The notes beneath the pieces were generated by a model. That model did not search any database. It was not told the origin of the DNA and saw only the letters and a program-made list of their open reading frames with translations. Shown here piece after piece: positions 1-9,114 of a stretch of 64,000 nucleotides of DNA (position 1 is its first letter; each line of letters starts with the position of its first letter). The stretch is taken from assembly GCF_000455125.1 (NCBI RefSeq), contig NZ_AUWR01000008.1:396802-460801 (forward strand), in the 5' to 3' direction. A program made the position numbers and the translations under genes. The DNA comes from Mycobacterium sp. UM_WGJ. Its GTDB lineage: Bacteria; Actinomycetota; Actinomycetes; Mycobacteriales; Mycobacteriaceae.

Positions 1-427
<427 letters not shown>

Positions 428-487
428 GGGTGTACTCCTCGATATCGTTGACATGGTCGGTCGTGCCGGTGCGGCGCGCGCTGCTGG

Positions 488-561
488 TCGGGGTGACAGG
501 ATTTGAACCTGCGGCCTTCCGCTCCCAAAGCGGATGCGCTACCAAGCTGCGCTACACCCCG
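488..561 (-). tRNA. tRNA-Pro (anticodon TGG)
   Basis: Read on the minus strand it folds as a full cloverleaf. The acceptor CGGGGTG/CACCCCG pairs over 7 bp, the anticodon stem is TCCGC/GCGGA with loop TTTGGGA (anticodon TGG), and the T-arm carries GGTTCAAATCC. The discriminator base is A. CCA is not encoded. It lies about 60 bp upstream of the tig start and is transcribed in the same direction. Confidence 0.97.
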
Positions 562-648
562 CACTGACCAGGCGATCCTACGGCCCGGCATAACGGTAAT
601 CACAATGACCTGCTGCCAACGCCCCACGAAGCCACCGCGACGGGGCAA

Positions 649-679
649 TTGGATTTCGGGTCCGCCACGCCGGTACAGT
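649..679 (+). promoter_or_regulatory. Possible promoter of tRNA-Gly
   Basis: TTGGAT (649-654) and TACAGT (674-679) resemble sigma-70/SigA -35 and -10 hexamers. The spacer is 19 bp, longer than optimal, and the -10 ends 18 bp before the tRNA. The call rests on position and a modest consensus match only. Confidence 0.3.
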
Positions 680-697
680 CTCGCTCTAGCTGTTCAT

Positions 698-768
698 GCG
701 GGCGTAGCTCAATGGTAGAGCCCTAGTCTTCCAAACTAGCTACGCGGGTTCGATTCCCGTCGCCCGCT
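698..768 (+). tRNA. tRNA-Gly (anticodon TCC)
   Basis: This 71-nt cloverleaf has acceptor GCGGGCG/CGCCCGC, anticodon loop CTTCCAA (TCC, reading GGA) and T-arm GGGTTCGATTCCC. The discriminator is T. CCA is not encoded. It is divergent from tRNA-Pro, with 136 bp between them. Confidence 0.97.
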
Positions 769-784
769 CTGCGAGAACCAGCGT

Positions 785-831
785 GGAGTCCGTCGACCTG
801 CGATTCGACGGACTCCCGCGGGGGTTCCCCC
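785..831 (+). terminator. Strong hairpin downstream of tRNA-Gly, probable terminator
   Basis: GGAGTCCGTCG (785-795) and CGACGGACTCC (806-816) form a perfect 11-bp stem with a 10-nt loop. A short GGGGG/CCCCC inverted repeat follows at 820-831. There is no U-tract, as is common for mycobacterial terminators. It begins 17 bp after tRNA-Gly, so termination of the tRNA transcript is the simplest role. Confidence 0.55.
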
Positions 832-920
832 TCGTGACCAGCAACAGGTCAGAGGCGTATGCGAACCGGGGTCGGGGGCTGCTGTACTCCCCCGTCACGG
901 CGGACTTATCCTTCGAAGCG

Positions 921-953
921 AGCTACGCGGGTCCGAGCGCCCCGTCGCCCCCG
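921..953 (+). pseudogene. Degenerate copy of the tRNA-Gly 3' half
   Basis: AGCTACGCGGGTCCGA (921-936) matches the variable and T-arm stretch of the tRNA-Gly gene at 15 of 16 positions, and CCCGTCGCCC (941-950) matches its 3' acceptor side. The 5' half and a functional cloverleaf are lost. It looks like a decayed local duplication of tRNA-Gly, or the far edge of an old integration at that tRNA. Chance similarity is possible but less likely given the order and spacing of the matching blocks. Confidence 0.4.
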
Positions 954-987
954 CGGAAGGGGATTCTCCCTAGCAGGAAGGCACGCC

Positions 988-2211
988 ATGGGCGGCACAC
1001 GGCACGTCCAAATACATGGGACGTGCTCCCCGCGCTTTGCGCAGGTGCGGTCCGAGTTCGAACGCAACTTCACCGAGCGCGACGAACTCGGCGCGGCCGT
1101 AGCCGCCTACGTCGACGGCGAACTCGTGGTCAATCTGTGGGCCGGCTCCGCCGACGTCGAGGGCCAGCAGCCCTGGCAGGAAGACACGCTGAGCACCGTG
1201 CTGTCGGGCAGCAAGGGCCTGACCAGCACCTGCGTGCACCGGCTCGCCGATGCCGGGGAACTGGACCTGCGGGTCCCGGTGGCCCATTACTGGCCGCAGT
1301 TCGGCCAGGCCGGCAAGGGCGACATCTCCCTGGCGATGGTGCTGGCGCACCGCTCCGGGGCGATCGGGCCGCGGGAACCGATGCACTGGCGCGACGTCAC
1401 CGACTGGGATCTGGTCTGCGAGCGCCTTGCCGCCGCCGAACCGTGGTGGCGTCCCGGGACCGCGCAGGGCTACCACATGACCAGCTACGGCTTCATCATC
1501 GGCGAGGTCGTCCGGCGGGTGACCGGATTGACGGTGAGCCAGTACCTGCGCACCGAGGTCGCCGGACCGCTGGGCGCCGAGGTGCACATCGGGGTGCCGG
1601 CCGAGCAGCAGCCCTACCGCTGTGCCGACCCGGTGGGCAAGCCGACGATCCGGGAGATGCTGTCCTCGGCCGGCGCACCGAAGCGCCCGACCTCGTTGGA
1701 CGACCACCCCAAGGCGGGACTGGCGGTGGCGATGGGATTCGCTCCCGACGACGAGATCGCCACCAACGACCTGACGCTCTGGCGTCAGCTGGAGTTTCCC
1801 GGCACCAACGCCCAGGTCTCTGCCCTGGGCATGGCCACGTTCTACAACGCACTGGTGCAGGAGAAGCTGCTCAGCCGGCCCGCCATGGACCGTCTGCGGG
1901 TACTGCAGGGCGGCACCGAAACCGACCTGGTGCTCGGCCCCCGAGTCGCCGAGCACGGGTGGGGCATGGGCTACATGCTCAACGCCCAAGGCGTCAATGG
2001 ACCCAATCGGCGGATCTTCGGTCACGGCGGCCTCGGCGGGTCGTTCGCGTTCGCCGATCTGGAGCACCGGATTGGCTACGGCTACGTGATGAACCGGTTC
2101 GACCACACCCAGGCCAATGCCGACCCGCGCAGCGTGGTGCTCTCCAACGAGATCTACCGGGCACTCGGGGTGCCGCTTCGGCCCCGACGCGAGGGGATCT
2201 ACGACGACTAA
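988..2211 (+). CDS. lipP: LipP-type serine hydrolase (beta-lactamase/esterase family)
   Basis: A 407-residue enzyme of the beta-lactamase-like (class C/EstB) family, expected to hydrolyse esters or amides through an active-site serine. The SxxK motif is SGSK at residues 73-76, a tyrosine motif occurs in YHMTSYG, and GHGG lies near the C-terminus. The ATG at 988 is preceded by AGGAAGG. The longer open frame upstream runs through the tRNA-Gly remnant and is not credible. Position next to tig matches Rv2463 (lipP). No signal peptide is visible, so it is probably cytosolic. The physiological substrate cannot be read from sequence. Confidence 0.85.
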   Translation: MGGTRHVQIHGTCSPRFAQVRSEFERNFTERDELGAAVAAYVDGELVVNLWAGSADVEGQQPWQEDTLSTVLSGSKGLTSTCVHRLADAGELDLRVPVAHYWPQFGQAGKGDISLAMVLAHRSGAIGPREPMHWRDVTDWDLVCERLAAAEPWWRPGTAQGYHMTSYGFIIGEVVRRVTGLTVSQYLRTEVAGPLGAEVHIGVPAEQQPYRCADPVGKPTIREMLSSAGAPKRPTSLDDHPKAGLAVAMGFAPDDEIATNDLTLWRQLEFPGTNAQVSALGMATFYNALVQEKLLSRPAMDRLRVLQGGTETDLVLGPRVAEHGWGMGYMLNAQGVNGPNRRIFGHGGLGGSFAFADLEHRIGYGYVMNRFDHTQANADPRSVVLSNEIYRALGVPLRPRREGIYDD

Positions 2212-2272
2212 CGGAACATCCGTACCGTACGTCCGGGGACTTGACGACCGAAACCCACCACACCTGGCCCAA

Positions 2273-2545
2273 CTACCCGCATGGTGCGCCAGGACCGCTG
2301 CACGGGCATATCACCCGTTCCCCATTCCTGCCAACACAGTTCGTTGGGTCGAATGCCGGTGCTGGTCGCGGTGTATCGGCCGGCGGAGGCGCGCTCGCCT
2401 TCTCTGCGCACATGAGATGTGCAATCAGACTGCGCGAGGATCTGGCCATACAGTCCTCATACGGCCCGGCCTGAGCCTGCGGCGCTAGTACGACGGTGAG
2501 CGCTGCCACTGCAGCCAAGCCCAAAGTGCCATAGATTTTTCGCAT
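2273..2545 (-). CDS. Small secreted cysteine-containing protein
   Basis: A 90-residue protein with a clear Sec signal peptide: basic start, hydrophobic core of about residues 6-22, cleavage likely after AQA at about residue 26. The mature part is about 64 residues, with cysteines near both ends (ending CPCSGPGAPC) and a Pro/Ala-rich middle. The even cysteine number suggests disulfides after export. It resembles the many small exported mycobacterial proteins of unknown function, and I do not recognise a family. Its 3' end converges on lipP. Confidence 0.7.
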   Translation of the reverse strand: MRKIYGTLGLAAVAALTVVLAPQAQAGPYEDCMARSSRSLIAHLMCAEKASAPPPADTPRPAPAFDPTNCVGRNGERVICPCSGPGAPCG

Positions 2546-2683
2546 CCCTTAACGAGTCTCCTTTTGGCTGCCTAGCTGGTGCGCCCACCCACGGCTTGCG
2601 TCTCGTTCACACTACCCATTTACGTCGACCAATGTGCGATTTTATGCACTTTTAGTCGCTTTTGTCGCCTTCGGGCCCCGCAA

Positions 2684-2712
2684 TCCCGGGTTCAAGTCCC
2701 GTCATCGGCTCC
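2684..2712 (+). pseudogene. tRNA-Thr-like 3' fragment
   Basis: CGGGTTCAAGTCCCG forms a T-arm and is followed by CATCGGCTCC, the acceptor 3' strand, T discriminator and CC expected of an actinobacterial tRNA-Thr. No matching 5' acceptor (GCCGATG) or anticodon arm lies upstream, so this is only a 3' piece. Such fragments are left when an element integrated at a tRNA gene excises or decays. No integrase is present in the window. It sits in the 214-bp gap between the small secreted protein and the glycosylase gene. Confidence 0.45.
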
Positions 2713-2759
2713 GCGTTCGTCCAGAGGCGCTAGCCCGATCAGCCAGGGCGGTGGTCCGC

Positions 2760-3566
2760 CTAGCCCGACTGACAGGACGGACACCAGAACACATTGCGGC
2801 CCTCAAGTTCAGCGGTCCGCACGGCAGTCCCGCACACCCGGCACGGGTCGCCGGCGCGGCGGTAGACGTAGGTGCGAGGCTTGCCGGCCGCGTACGCCGG
2901 TGCGCCGTGGTCATCCTCGGGCCGGACGACGACGATGCTGCCGCGACGCAGCCCGACCTTCATCAGCGCCACCAAGTCGGCCCAGATCTCGGCGAAGTCC
3001 GCTTCGCCGATCTGCACACCGGGCCGGTAGGGGTCGATCCGGTGCCGGAACAGCACCTCGCTGCGGTAGACGTTGCCGACCCCGGCCAGCACCGACTGGT
3101 CCATCAGCAACGCAGCAATAGTCTTGCGGGACTTGGTAATTCGCTTGAAAGCAAGCGACGGATCGGCGTCACCGCGCAGCGGGTCGGGTCCCAGCCGCGC
3201 GATCACGTCGGCGACTTGGGCCTCGTCGACCACCTCGCATGCGGCCGGACCACGCAGATCGGTGCCGTAATCGGCGCCCACCATCCGCATCCGCACCTGG
3301 CCGACCGGTTCGGGCAGGCCGCCTTCAGAAAGGTCGAACTCGGTGAAGTGGCCGTAGATCCCCAGGTGCACATGCACGATCGGCCCGCGCCCGTAGTGGT
3401 GGAACAGGTGCTTGCCCCACGCCTCGGCACGCAGCAGGGGCTGCCCGTCGACTACGGCGGCGCCGGATTCGAAGCGACCCTGCGGGCTGGACACCGCGAC
3501 CGGCGCCCCGGCGAAGCGGCGCTGATGGAGCCGGGCCAGCCGGTGCAGGATGTGCCCCTCCGGCAT
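2760..3566 (-). CDS. nei: Fpg/Nei-family DNA glycosylase (AP lyase)
   Basis: Base-excision repair glycosylase for oxidised bases, acting through its N-terminal proline by beta,delta-elimination. The 268-residue protein begins MPEG, giving the catalytic Pro2 and Glu3. It ends in a zinc finger with two CxxC pairs (CRVC near residue 242, CPSC near 263). The length is typical for the family. It is the counterpart of Rv2464c (Nei1) by position. It lies 22 bp downstream of rpiB on the same strand, so the two are probably co-transcribed. Confidence 0.92.
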   Translation of the reverse strand: MPEGHILHRLARLHQRRFAGAPVAVSSPQGRFESGAAVVDGQPLLRAEAWGKHLFHHYGRGPIVHVHLGIYGHFTEFDLSEGGLPEPVGQVRMRMVGADYGTDLRGPAACEVVDEAQVADVIARLGPDPLRGDADPSLAFKRITKSRKTIAALLMDQSVLAGVGNVYRSEVLFRHRIDPYRPGVQIGEADFAEIWADLVALMKVGLRRGSIVVVRPEDDHGAPAYAAGKPRTYVYRRAGDPCRVCGTAVRTAELEGRNVFWCPSCQSG

Positions 3567-3588
3567 GTCAGACCAGTCTGTGCCGACG

Positions 3589-4068
3589 TCAGGCGGGCGC
3601 GCCGGGCACCGGTGGTGCCTCGTGGGTGCGCTCGTAGGCAGCCAGGATGTCGATGCGCCGCTGGTGGCGTTCGGCCTCCGACCACGGGGTGCTCAAGAAC
3701 GCGTCGACGATGGCGAGCGCTTCAGCGGTGGTGTGCATCCGGCCGCCGATGCCGATCAGCTGGGCGTTGTTGTGTTCCCGGGCCAGCTGCGCGGTTTCGG
3801 TGCTCCAGGCCAGGGCACACCGCGCCCCCGGCACCTTGTTGGCGGCGATCTGTTCGCCGTTGCCAGACCCGCCGATCACGATGCCGAGGCTCTCGGGGTC
3901 GGCCACCGTGCGGGCCGCCGCCGCGATGCAGAACGCTGGGTAGTCGTCCTCGGCGTCGTAGCTGAAGGCCCCGCAGTCGACCGGCTCATGGCCGGCCTTC
4001 TTCAGGTGCTCGACGATCGTTTCTTTGAGTTCGTAGCCGGCATGGTCGCAGCCGAGGTAGACGCGCAT
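3589..4068 (-). CDS. rpiB: Ribose-5-phosphate isomerase B
   Basis: Interconverts ribose-5-phosphate and ribulose-5-phosphate in the pentose phosphate pathway. The 159-residue RpiB/LacAB-fold protein has a CDHAG motif at the N-terminus (about residues 7-11) and GGSGNGE near residues 66-72. As in the mycobacterial enzyme, the position where E. coli RpiB has a catalytic cysteine is serine (Ser68), and Glu72 is the likely general base. It lies between nei and the mycothiol-linked reductase, as in Rv2464c-Rv2466c. Confidence 0.95.
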   Translation of the reverse strand: MRVYLGCDHAGYELKETIVEHLKKAGHEPVDCGAFSYDAEDDYPAFCIAAAARTVADPESLGIVIGGSGNGEQIAANKVPGARCALAWSTETAQLAREHNNAQLIGIGGRMHTTAEALAIVDAFLSTPWSEAERHQRRIDILAAYERTHEAPPVPGAPA

Positions 4069-4109
4069 GGCGTCATTGTCTCAGACCCGGTCTGCTCCCC
4101 CGCCAGCCG

Positions 4110-4721
4110 TCAGTCGAACTCCGGCGCCTCGCCCCGGGTGCGCTTGAGCTCCCAGAAATGCGGGTAGGACGCAAAGGTCACCGACGCATCCCACAGCTGG
4201 CCCGCCTGCTCGCCGCGTGGAATGCGAGACAGCACGGGCCCGAAGAATGCCACCCCGTTGACGTGGATCGTTGGGGTCCCGACATCCTTGCCCACGGCGT
4301 CCATCCCGGCGTGGTGGCTCGCACGCAGCGCCTCGTCGTAGGCGTCGCTGGTGGCAGCGTCGGCCAATTCGGCCGGCAGACCTACCTCGGCCAGCGCGCC
4401 GGCGATGACGTCCGGGAAGTCCTTGTTGTTCTGGTTGTGGATCCGGGTTCCCATCGCGGTGTACAGCGGCCGCAGGATCTCGTTGCCGCGCAACTGTTCG
4501 GCGGCGATCGCCACCCGCACCGGACCCCACGCATGCTTGAGACCCTCGCGGTACTGCTCGGGAAGGTCATCGCGTCCCTCGTTGAGAACGGCCAAGCTCA
4601 TCACGTGGAAGGTGACGTCGATGTCACGGACCTTCTCGACCTCCAGGATCCACCGGGAGGTGATCCAGCACCACGGGCACAGCGGGTCGAACCAGAACTC
4701 GGCTTGCGATTTCACGGGCAT
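4110..4721 (-). CDS. Mycothiol-dependent nitroreductase (DsbA-like thioredoxin fold)
   Basis: A 203-residue DsbA/FrnE-like oxidoreductase, the counterpart of Rv2466c, which reduces substrates with mycothiol and activates nitro prodrugs in M. tuberculosis. The redox motif CPWC is at residues 15-18 and a cis-proline TPTIHVNG stretch near 150. The start at 4721 is chosen because GAGAGGA precedes it and the family begins a few residues before the [10 protein letters not shown] core; the open frame extends 24 codons further without support. Expected to be cytosolic and under oxidative-stress (SigH-type) control in relatives. No such promoter was confirmed here. Confidence 0.93.
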   Translation of the reverse strand: MPVKSQAEFWFDPLCPWCWITSRWILEVEKVRDIDVTFHVMSLAVLNEGRDDLPEQYREGLKHAWGPVRVAIAAEQLRGNEILRPLYTAMGTRIHNQNNKDFPDVIAGALAEVGLPAELADAATSDAYDEALRASHHAGMDAVGKDVGTPTIHVNGVAFFGPVLSRIPRGEQAGQLWDASVTFASYPHFWELKRTRGEAPEFD

Positions 4722-4800
4722 GGGCGATCCTCTCAGCCAACAATGGACACGTCTGGAACGTCTCAACGCGGTACCGGGCACATCTATGCCCACCGCACGG

Positions 4801-5181
4801 TTACAGGCTCAGGGCCAGCAGCGCGACCGCGACTGCCGGGAAAGCACCCTGCACGACCGCGGCGCGGGCCTTGTCGGGCGACGACGCCACCAGAACCAGC
4901 GCCGCGGCCAGCATGGACCCCACGCCGGCGAAGATCAGCGCATGCCCAACGGCGATGTGGTCCAACGAGAACGCGGCGATGCCGACCACCGTGACGATGG
5001 CCAGGAACAGGTTGTAGAAACCTTGGTTGAAGGCCAGCGTCTTGGTGGTTTCGGCTTCGGCGACGGTGGTGCCGAAGAGGGCCCGAGTGCGCGGTGAGGT
5101 CCAACTCAGCGACTCGAGCGCGAAGATGTAGACGTGCAACACCGCGGCCAGCGCGGCGAAGGTCAGACCGGCCATGTGCAT
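4801..5181 (-). CDS. DUF1304 family membrane protein
   Basis: A 126-residue integral membrane protein with four predicted helices (about residues 4-22, 52-70, 76-98, 108-125). The sequence around [11 protein letters not shown] is characteristic of the DUF1304 family, whose function is unknown. It reads divergently from pepN with 60 bp between starts. Start choice between Met1 and Met3 is open. I do not recall a gene here in M. tuberculosis, so it may be a lineage-specific insertion. Confidence 0.8.
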   Translation of the reverse strand: MHMAGLTFAALAAVLHVYIFALESLSWTSPRTRALFGTTVAEAETTKTLAFNQGFYNLFLAIVTVVGIAAFSLDHIAVGHALIFAGVGSMLAAALVLVASSPDKARAAVVQGAFPAVAVALLALSL

Positions 5182-5241
5182 GGCCTCATTAAACTCGGTC
5201 CGGAGCCCGCCCGCACGGTCCTGCGGCTACTGTTGGCGGGC

Positions 5242-7815
5242 GTGGCACTTCCTAACCTCACCCGCGACCAAGCCGCCGAACGGGCCGCTTCGGTCACCGT
5301 CGTCAACTACCGGATCGCCCTGGACCTGACCGATGGCAGCGGCAACCCGGGCGAGCGCACATTCCGCTCCACCACCGTCGTCACCTTCGACGCGCTGGCC
5401 GGCAGCGACACCGTCATCGACATCGCCGCCGAGACGATCCACAGCGCCACCCTCAACGGCCACCCGCTCGATGTCTCGGCCTACGACGAGTCGGTCGGCA
5501 TCGCGCTGAGCGGCCTGGCCAAGCACAACACCGTCGAGATCGACGCGCAGTGCTACTACTCCAACACCGGGGAGGGCCTGCATCGCTTCGTCGACCCGGT
5601 CGACGACGAGGTGTACCTGTACTCGCAGTTCGAAACCGCCGACGCCAAGCGGATGTTCGCCTGCTTCGACCAGCCCGACCTCAAGGCCAGCTTCGACATC
5701 ACCGTCACCGCGCCGTCGCACTGGCAGGTGATCTCCAACGGCGCCACGAGTTCCGTGCGCGACGGCGTGCACACCTTCAAGACCACACCCAAGATGAGTA
5801 CCTATCTGGTTGCGCTGATCGCCGGGCCCTATGCGCGTTGGGACGACGTCTATCGCGACGAGCACGGCGAGATTCCGCTGGGCCTGTTCTGCCGGGCATC
5901 GCTGGCCCAGCACATGGACGCCGAGCGGCTCTTCACCGAGACCAAGCAAGGATTCGGCTTCTACCACAACAACTTCGGCGTGCCCTATGCCTTCGGCAAG
6001 TACGACCAGCTGTTCGTGCCGGAGTTCAACGCCGGCGCCATGGAGAACGCCGGAGCGGTGACGTTCCTGGAGGACTACGTCTTTCGCAGCAAGGTGACCC
6101 GGGCGTCTTATGAGCGGCGCGCCGAGACCGTGCTGCACGAGATGGCACACATGTGGTTCGGCGACCTGGTCACCATGCGCTGGTGGGACGACCTGTGGCT
6201 TAACGAGTCATTCGCGACGTTCGCCTCGGTGCTGTGCCAAAGCGAGGCAACCGAATACACCAGCGCCTGGACCACCTTCGCGAACGCGGAGAAGTCCTGG
6301 GCTTATCGCCAAGACCAGCTGCCGTCGACGCACCCGATAGCCGCCGACATCCCTGACCTGGCCGCCGTGGAGGTCAACTTCGACGGGATCACCTACGCCA
6401 AAGGCGCTTCGGTGCTCAAGCAGTTGGTGGCCTATGTCGGTCTGGAGCACTTCCTGGCGGGCCTGCGCGACTACTTCGCCGCGCACGCCTTCGACAACGC
6501 CACCTTTGACGACCTGCTCGCGGCGCTGGAGAAGGCATCCGGCCGGGATCTGTCCGACTGGGGCCGGCAGTGGCTGAAGACCACCGGACTGAACACCCTG
6601 CGGGCGGACTTCGATACTGAAGACAATGGCGGCGGAACCGTTTTCACCCGATTCGCGGTGACGCAGGGCGGCGCTGCCCCGGGTGCCGGTGAGACGCGGG
6701 TGCACCGGTTGGCCATCGGCATCTACGACGACGACCCGGCCGGTTCCGGCCGGTTGGTGCGGGTGCACCGCGAGGAGCTGGACATCGAGGGGCCCAGCAC
6801 GGAAGTGCCCGGCTTGGTCGGAGTTTCGCGCGGCAAGCTGATCCTGGTCAATGACGACGACCTGACCTACTGCGCGCTGCGGCTGGACCCGGAGTCACTG
6901 GCCGCCGCGACGGAGCGCATCGCCGATATCGCCGAGCCGTTGCCGCGGACCCTGGTGTGGTCGGCGGCCTGGGAGATGACGCGCGAGGCTGAGATGCGCG
7001 CCCGGGACTTCGTGGCACTGGTGCAGCGCGGCATCGGCGCCGAGACCGAGGTCGGCGTCGCTTCGCGGCTGCTGCTGCAGGCGCAGACCGCGCTGGGGTT
7101 CTACGCCGAGCCGGGCTGGGCCGCAGAGCAGGGTTGGCCGGCTTTCGCCGACCGGCTGCTGGAGCTGGCCCGCGAGGCCGATCCCGGCTCCGATCACCAG
7201 CTGGCGTATCTCAACGCGCTGTGCACCTCGGTGCTCGCCGAACGGCACATCACGGTGCTGGCCGCGCTGCTGGACGCCGACCCGGCCGTCCAGGGGCTGG
7301 CCGGGTTGGCCGTCGACACCGACCTGCGCTGGCGGATCGTGGTGGCGCTGGCCCGCGGCGGTGCGCTGGACGCTGCGGCGATCGACGCGGAGATCCGGCG
7401 CGACCCCACCGCGGCCGGCCAACGCCAAGGCGCTCAGGCGTCGGCGGCCCGACCGCAGCCCGCCGTCAAGGAAGCGGCCTGGCAGCAGGTGATCGAGGAC
7501 GACACGTTGGCCAACATCACCGGTCGCGCGATCATCGGCGGGATCGTGCAGCCCGGCCAGGGTGAGCTGTTGGCGCCGTTCACCGCGCGCTACTTTCAGG
7601 CGATCTCCGGGGTGTGGGAGCGGCGTTCCAGCGAGGTGGCGCAGACCGTGGTGATCGGCCTGTACCCCGGGTGGGATGTCAGCCAGGCCGGGTTGGACGC
7701 CGCCGACGCGTTCCTGGCCGACCCTTCGGTCCCGCCGGCGCTGCGGCGGTTGGTCACCGAGGGCCGGGCCGGGGTGGAGCGGTCGCTGCGGGCGCGCACC
7801 TTTGATACCGCTTGA
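5242..7815 (+). CDS. pepN: Aminopeptidase N (M1 metallopeptidase)
   Basis: Zinc aminopeptidase removing N-terminal residues from peptides in the cytosol. It has 857 residues; the exopeptidase signature GAMEN is at about 265-269 and the zinc site HEMAH at 299-303, with the third ligand Glu322 in NESFA. A C-terminal ERAP1-like domain follows. The GTG at 5242 is chosen because the mycobacterial enzyme begins with ALPNLTRDQA. The open frame upstream overlaps the divergent DUF1304 gene. Corresponds to Rv2467. The stop abuts the stop of the convergent HExxH gene with no spacer. Confidence 0.96.
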   Translation: MALPNLTRDQAAERAASVTVVNYRIALDLTDGSGNPGERTFRSTTVVTFDALAGSDTVIDIAAETIHSATLNGHPLDVSAYDESVGIALSGLAKHNTVEIDAQCYYSNTGEGLHRFVDPVDDEVYLYSQFETADAKRMFACFDQPDLKASFDITVTAPSHWQVISNGATSSVRDGVHTFKTTPKMSTYLVALIAGPYARWDDVYRDEHGEIPLGLFCRASLAQHMDAERLFTETKQGFGFYHNNFGVPYAFGKYDQLFVPEFNAGAMENAGAVTFLEDYVFRSKVTRASYERRAETVLHEMAHMWFGDLVTMRWWDDLWLNESFATFASVLCQSEATEYTSAWTTFANAEKSWAYRQDQLPSTHPIAADIPDLAAVEVNFDGITYAKGASVLKQLVAYVGLEHFLAGLRDYFAAHAFDNATFDDLLAALEKASGRDLSDWGRQWLKTTGLNTLRADFDTEDNGGGTVFTRFAVTQGGAAPGAGETRVHRLAIGIYDDDPAGSGRLVRVHREELDIEGPSTEVPGLVGVSRGKLILVNDDDLTYCALRLDPESLAAATERIADIAEPLPRTLVWSAAWEMTREAEMRARDFVALVQRGIGAETEVGVASRLLLQAQTALGFYAEPGWAAEQGWPAFADRLLELAREADPGSDHQLAYLNALCTSVLAERHITVLAALLDADPAVQGLAGLAVDTDLRWRIVVALARGGALDAAAIDAEIRRDPTAAGQRQGAQASAARPQPAVKEAAWQQVIEDDTLANITGRAIIGGIVQPGQGELLAPFTARYFQAISGVWERRSSEVAQTVVIGLYPGWDVSQAGLDAADAFLADPSVPPALRRLVTEGRAGVERSLRARTFDTA

Positions 7816-8619
7816 TCAGCGGTATCCTCCGTCGCTGAGTCCGGCGTCCTTCTCGAAACTGTTGACACCGCCGAAGATTCGCGCCCTCGCCTCCTCGGCG
7901 AGGTAACGCGCGGGCATCCGAACCGGTCCCAGCGCAGCCCACTGCTGGGCGTGGATCTCTTCGTGGTGGAGCAGCGCGTCCAGGCTCGGTCCACCAGGGC
8001 CGAGCCGCCCTGATTCAACGATCTCGCGCAGCCGCCCGGCGGGATCGAAGACTTGCTCGGTGTTGACCAGGAACAGATCACCCCACATGGTGCCGCCGCG
8101 GTGGCTGAACGAACCGTGAATGCGGTTGCCGCCCACCACCATCAGCACGCCGTTGGGGGTGGCGGCCACGCAGCCGCCGGTGTTGCAGATGCCTCGGACC
8201 ACCGCATAGCTCCAGCGGTTCGCCCGCTGACGGTCAATGATCCGCCGCAGCTCGGCGGCACCGTACAGCGTCTCGGAAAAGTCACTGCGAGCACCGCCCC
8301 GGCCGTAACCGGTGCCCGCATTGAGCAGGTAAGTCAGCAGCACCGCGCGCCGCACGGCATCGCCGCCGGCTGTCCGGGGAATGATGAAGAAGCTCTTACC
8401 ATCCGGGTCGGTGATCTGCTCCATCACGTCCAGAGCCCGGAAGCTGTCCCGCGTAAGGCCCTGCTCGCGCACGATTTCGGTCACCGCCCGCGGTCCGACA
8501 GCGCGCCGGTCGAGGTTCGCCAGCCAAGCCCGGTGCGCTGGAGAGGGTGCAGCCAGAGCCTGGGCGGAAACGACCTCCGGTCCTGCGTGTGGACCGGGGA
8601 GGTTCACGCTTGCGACCAA
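7816..8619 (-). CDS. HExxH-containing protein of unknown function (putative metallopeptidase)
   Basis: A 267-residue protein I do not recognise. It has a zincin motif HEEIH at residues 219-223, followed by AQQW and by an acidic AEEARARI stretch about 20 residues later that could give the third metal ligand (Glu242 or Glu243). The HExxHxxQ pattern recalls DUF4157-like metallopeptidases. Two cysteines (145 and 150) lie in the middle. The indicated start is TTG at 8619; GTG at 8607 is an alternative, and neither has a good ribosome site. It lies 28 bp downstream of the DUF5130 gene, same strand. No signal peptide is evident. Confidence 0.7.
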   Translation of the reverse strand: MVASVNLPGPHAGPEVVSAQALAAPSPAHRAWLANLDRRAVGPRAVTEIVREQGLTRDSFRALDVMEQITDPDGKSFFIIPRTAGGDAVRRAVLLTYLLNAGTGYGRGGARSDFSETLYGAAELRRIIDRQRANRWSYAVVRGICNTGGCVAATPNGVLMVVGGNRIHGSFSHRGGTMWGDLFLVNTEQVFDPAGRLREIVESGRLGPGGPSLDALLHHEEIHAQQWAALGPVRMPARYLAEEARARIFGGVNSFEKDAGLSDGGYR

Positions 8620-8646
8620 GGGATCGTCCGGTGGTACAGCCAGCGG

Positions 8647-9114
8647 CTAGGCCGGAGAGACGCCGGCGCTGATCACCTGCACCGCGCTGACCAGACCGTC
8701 GATCAGGTTGCCGTCGCGGAACGCCGCAGCCGCCGCGGCCACACCCTGCGGTGCGGCAACCGGGGCGATCCGGCCGGCCACGCCCGCGCCGTAGACCACC
8801 TCGATGGCCTTCTGGTCCGGCGAGACCGCGATCAAGACGGCGTCGTTGGGGGTGGGCACCTTCGCCAAGATCTCGCGGGCCCGCGCGGCGGTGTCAGCAC
8901 CCAGGTCGCCGATGTAGGTGGCGAACCGGGACTGGGTGGCGCGCGACGCGTAGGTCAGGGCGTCATCGAGAGCCACCAGTTCCTTGACCGGGAACGGGTA
9001 GTGCAACGACGCCTCGCCGGGCTCGGTAACCCCGGAAACCCGGCCGCTGTTGGTGACCACAAAGCCGTACGGCAGGTCAGCCGGATCGATCGTTACGACT
9101 TCACCAGTTGCCAC
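8647..9114 (-). CDS. DUF5130 protein (Rv2468c-like)
   Basis: A protein of about 155 residues whose core ([27 protein letters not shown]) matches the Rv2468c/DUF5130 family, distantly related to TPM-domain proteins. Function is unknown. GTG at 9114 is chosen because GGTGGAG lies about 5 nt upstream and because it overlaps the end of the small upstream gene by only 14 bp; the next in-frame ATG (9165) would overlap 65 bp. The 14-bp overlap points to translational coupling with the 74-residue membrane protein. Confidence 0.85.
   Translation of the reverse strand: MATGEVVTIDPADLPYGFVVTNSGRVSGVTEPGEASLHYPFPVKELVALDDALTYASRATQSRFATYIGDLGADTAARAREILAKVPTPNDAVLIAVSPDQKAIEVVYGAGVAGRIAPVAAPQGVAAAAAAFRDGNLIDGLVSAVQVISAGVSPA

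Noticed and set aside
783-2474. 563-residue frame overlapping the LipP-type hydrolase gene
   Set aside because: Arg/Pro-rich translation from reading high-GC DNA out of frame; the LipP frame carries the family motifs.
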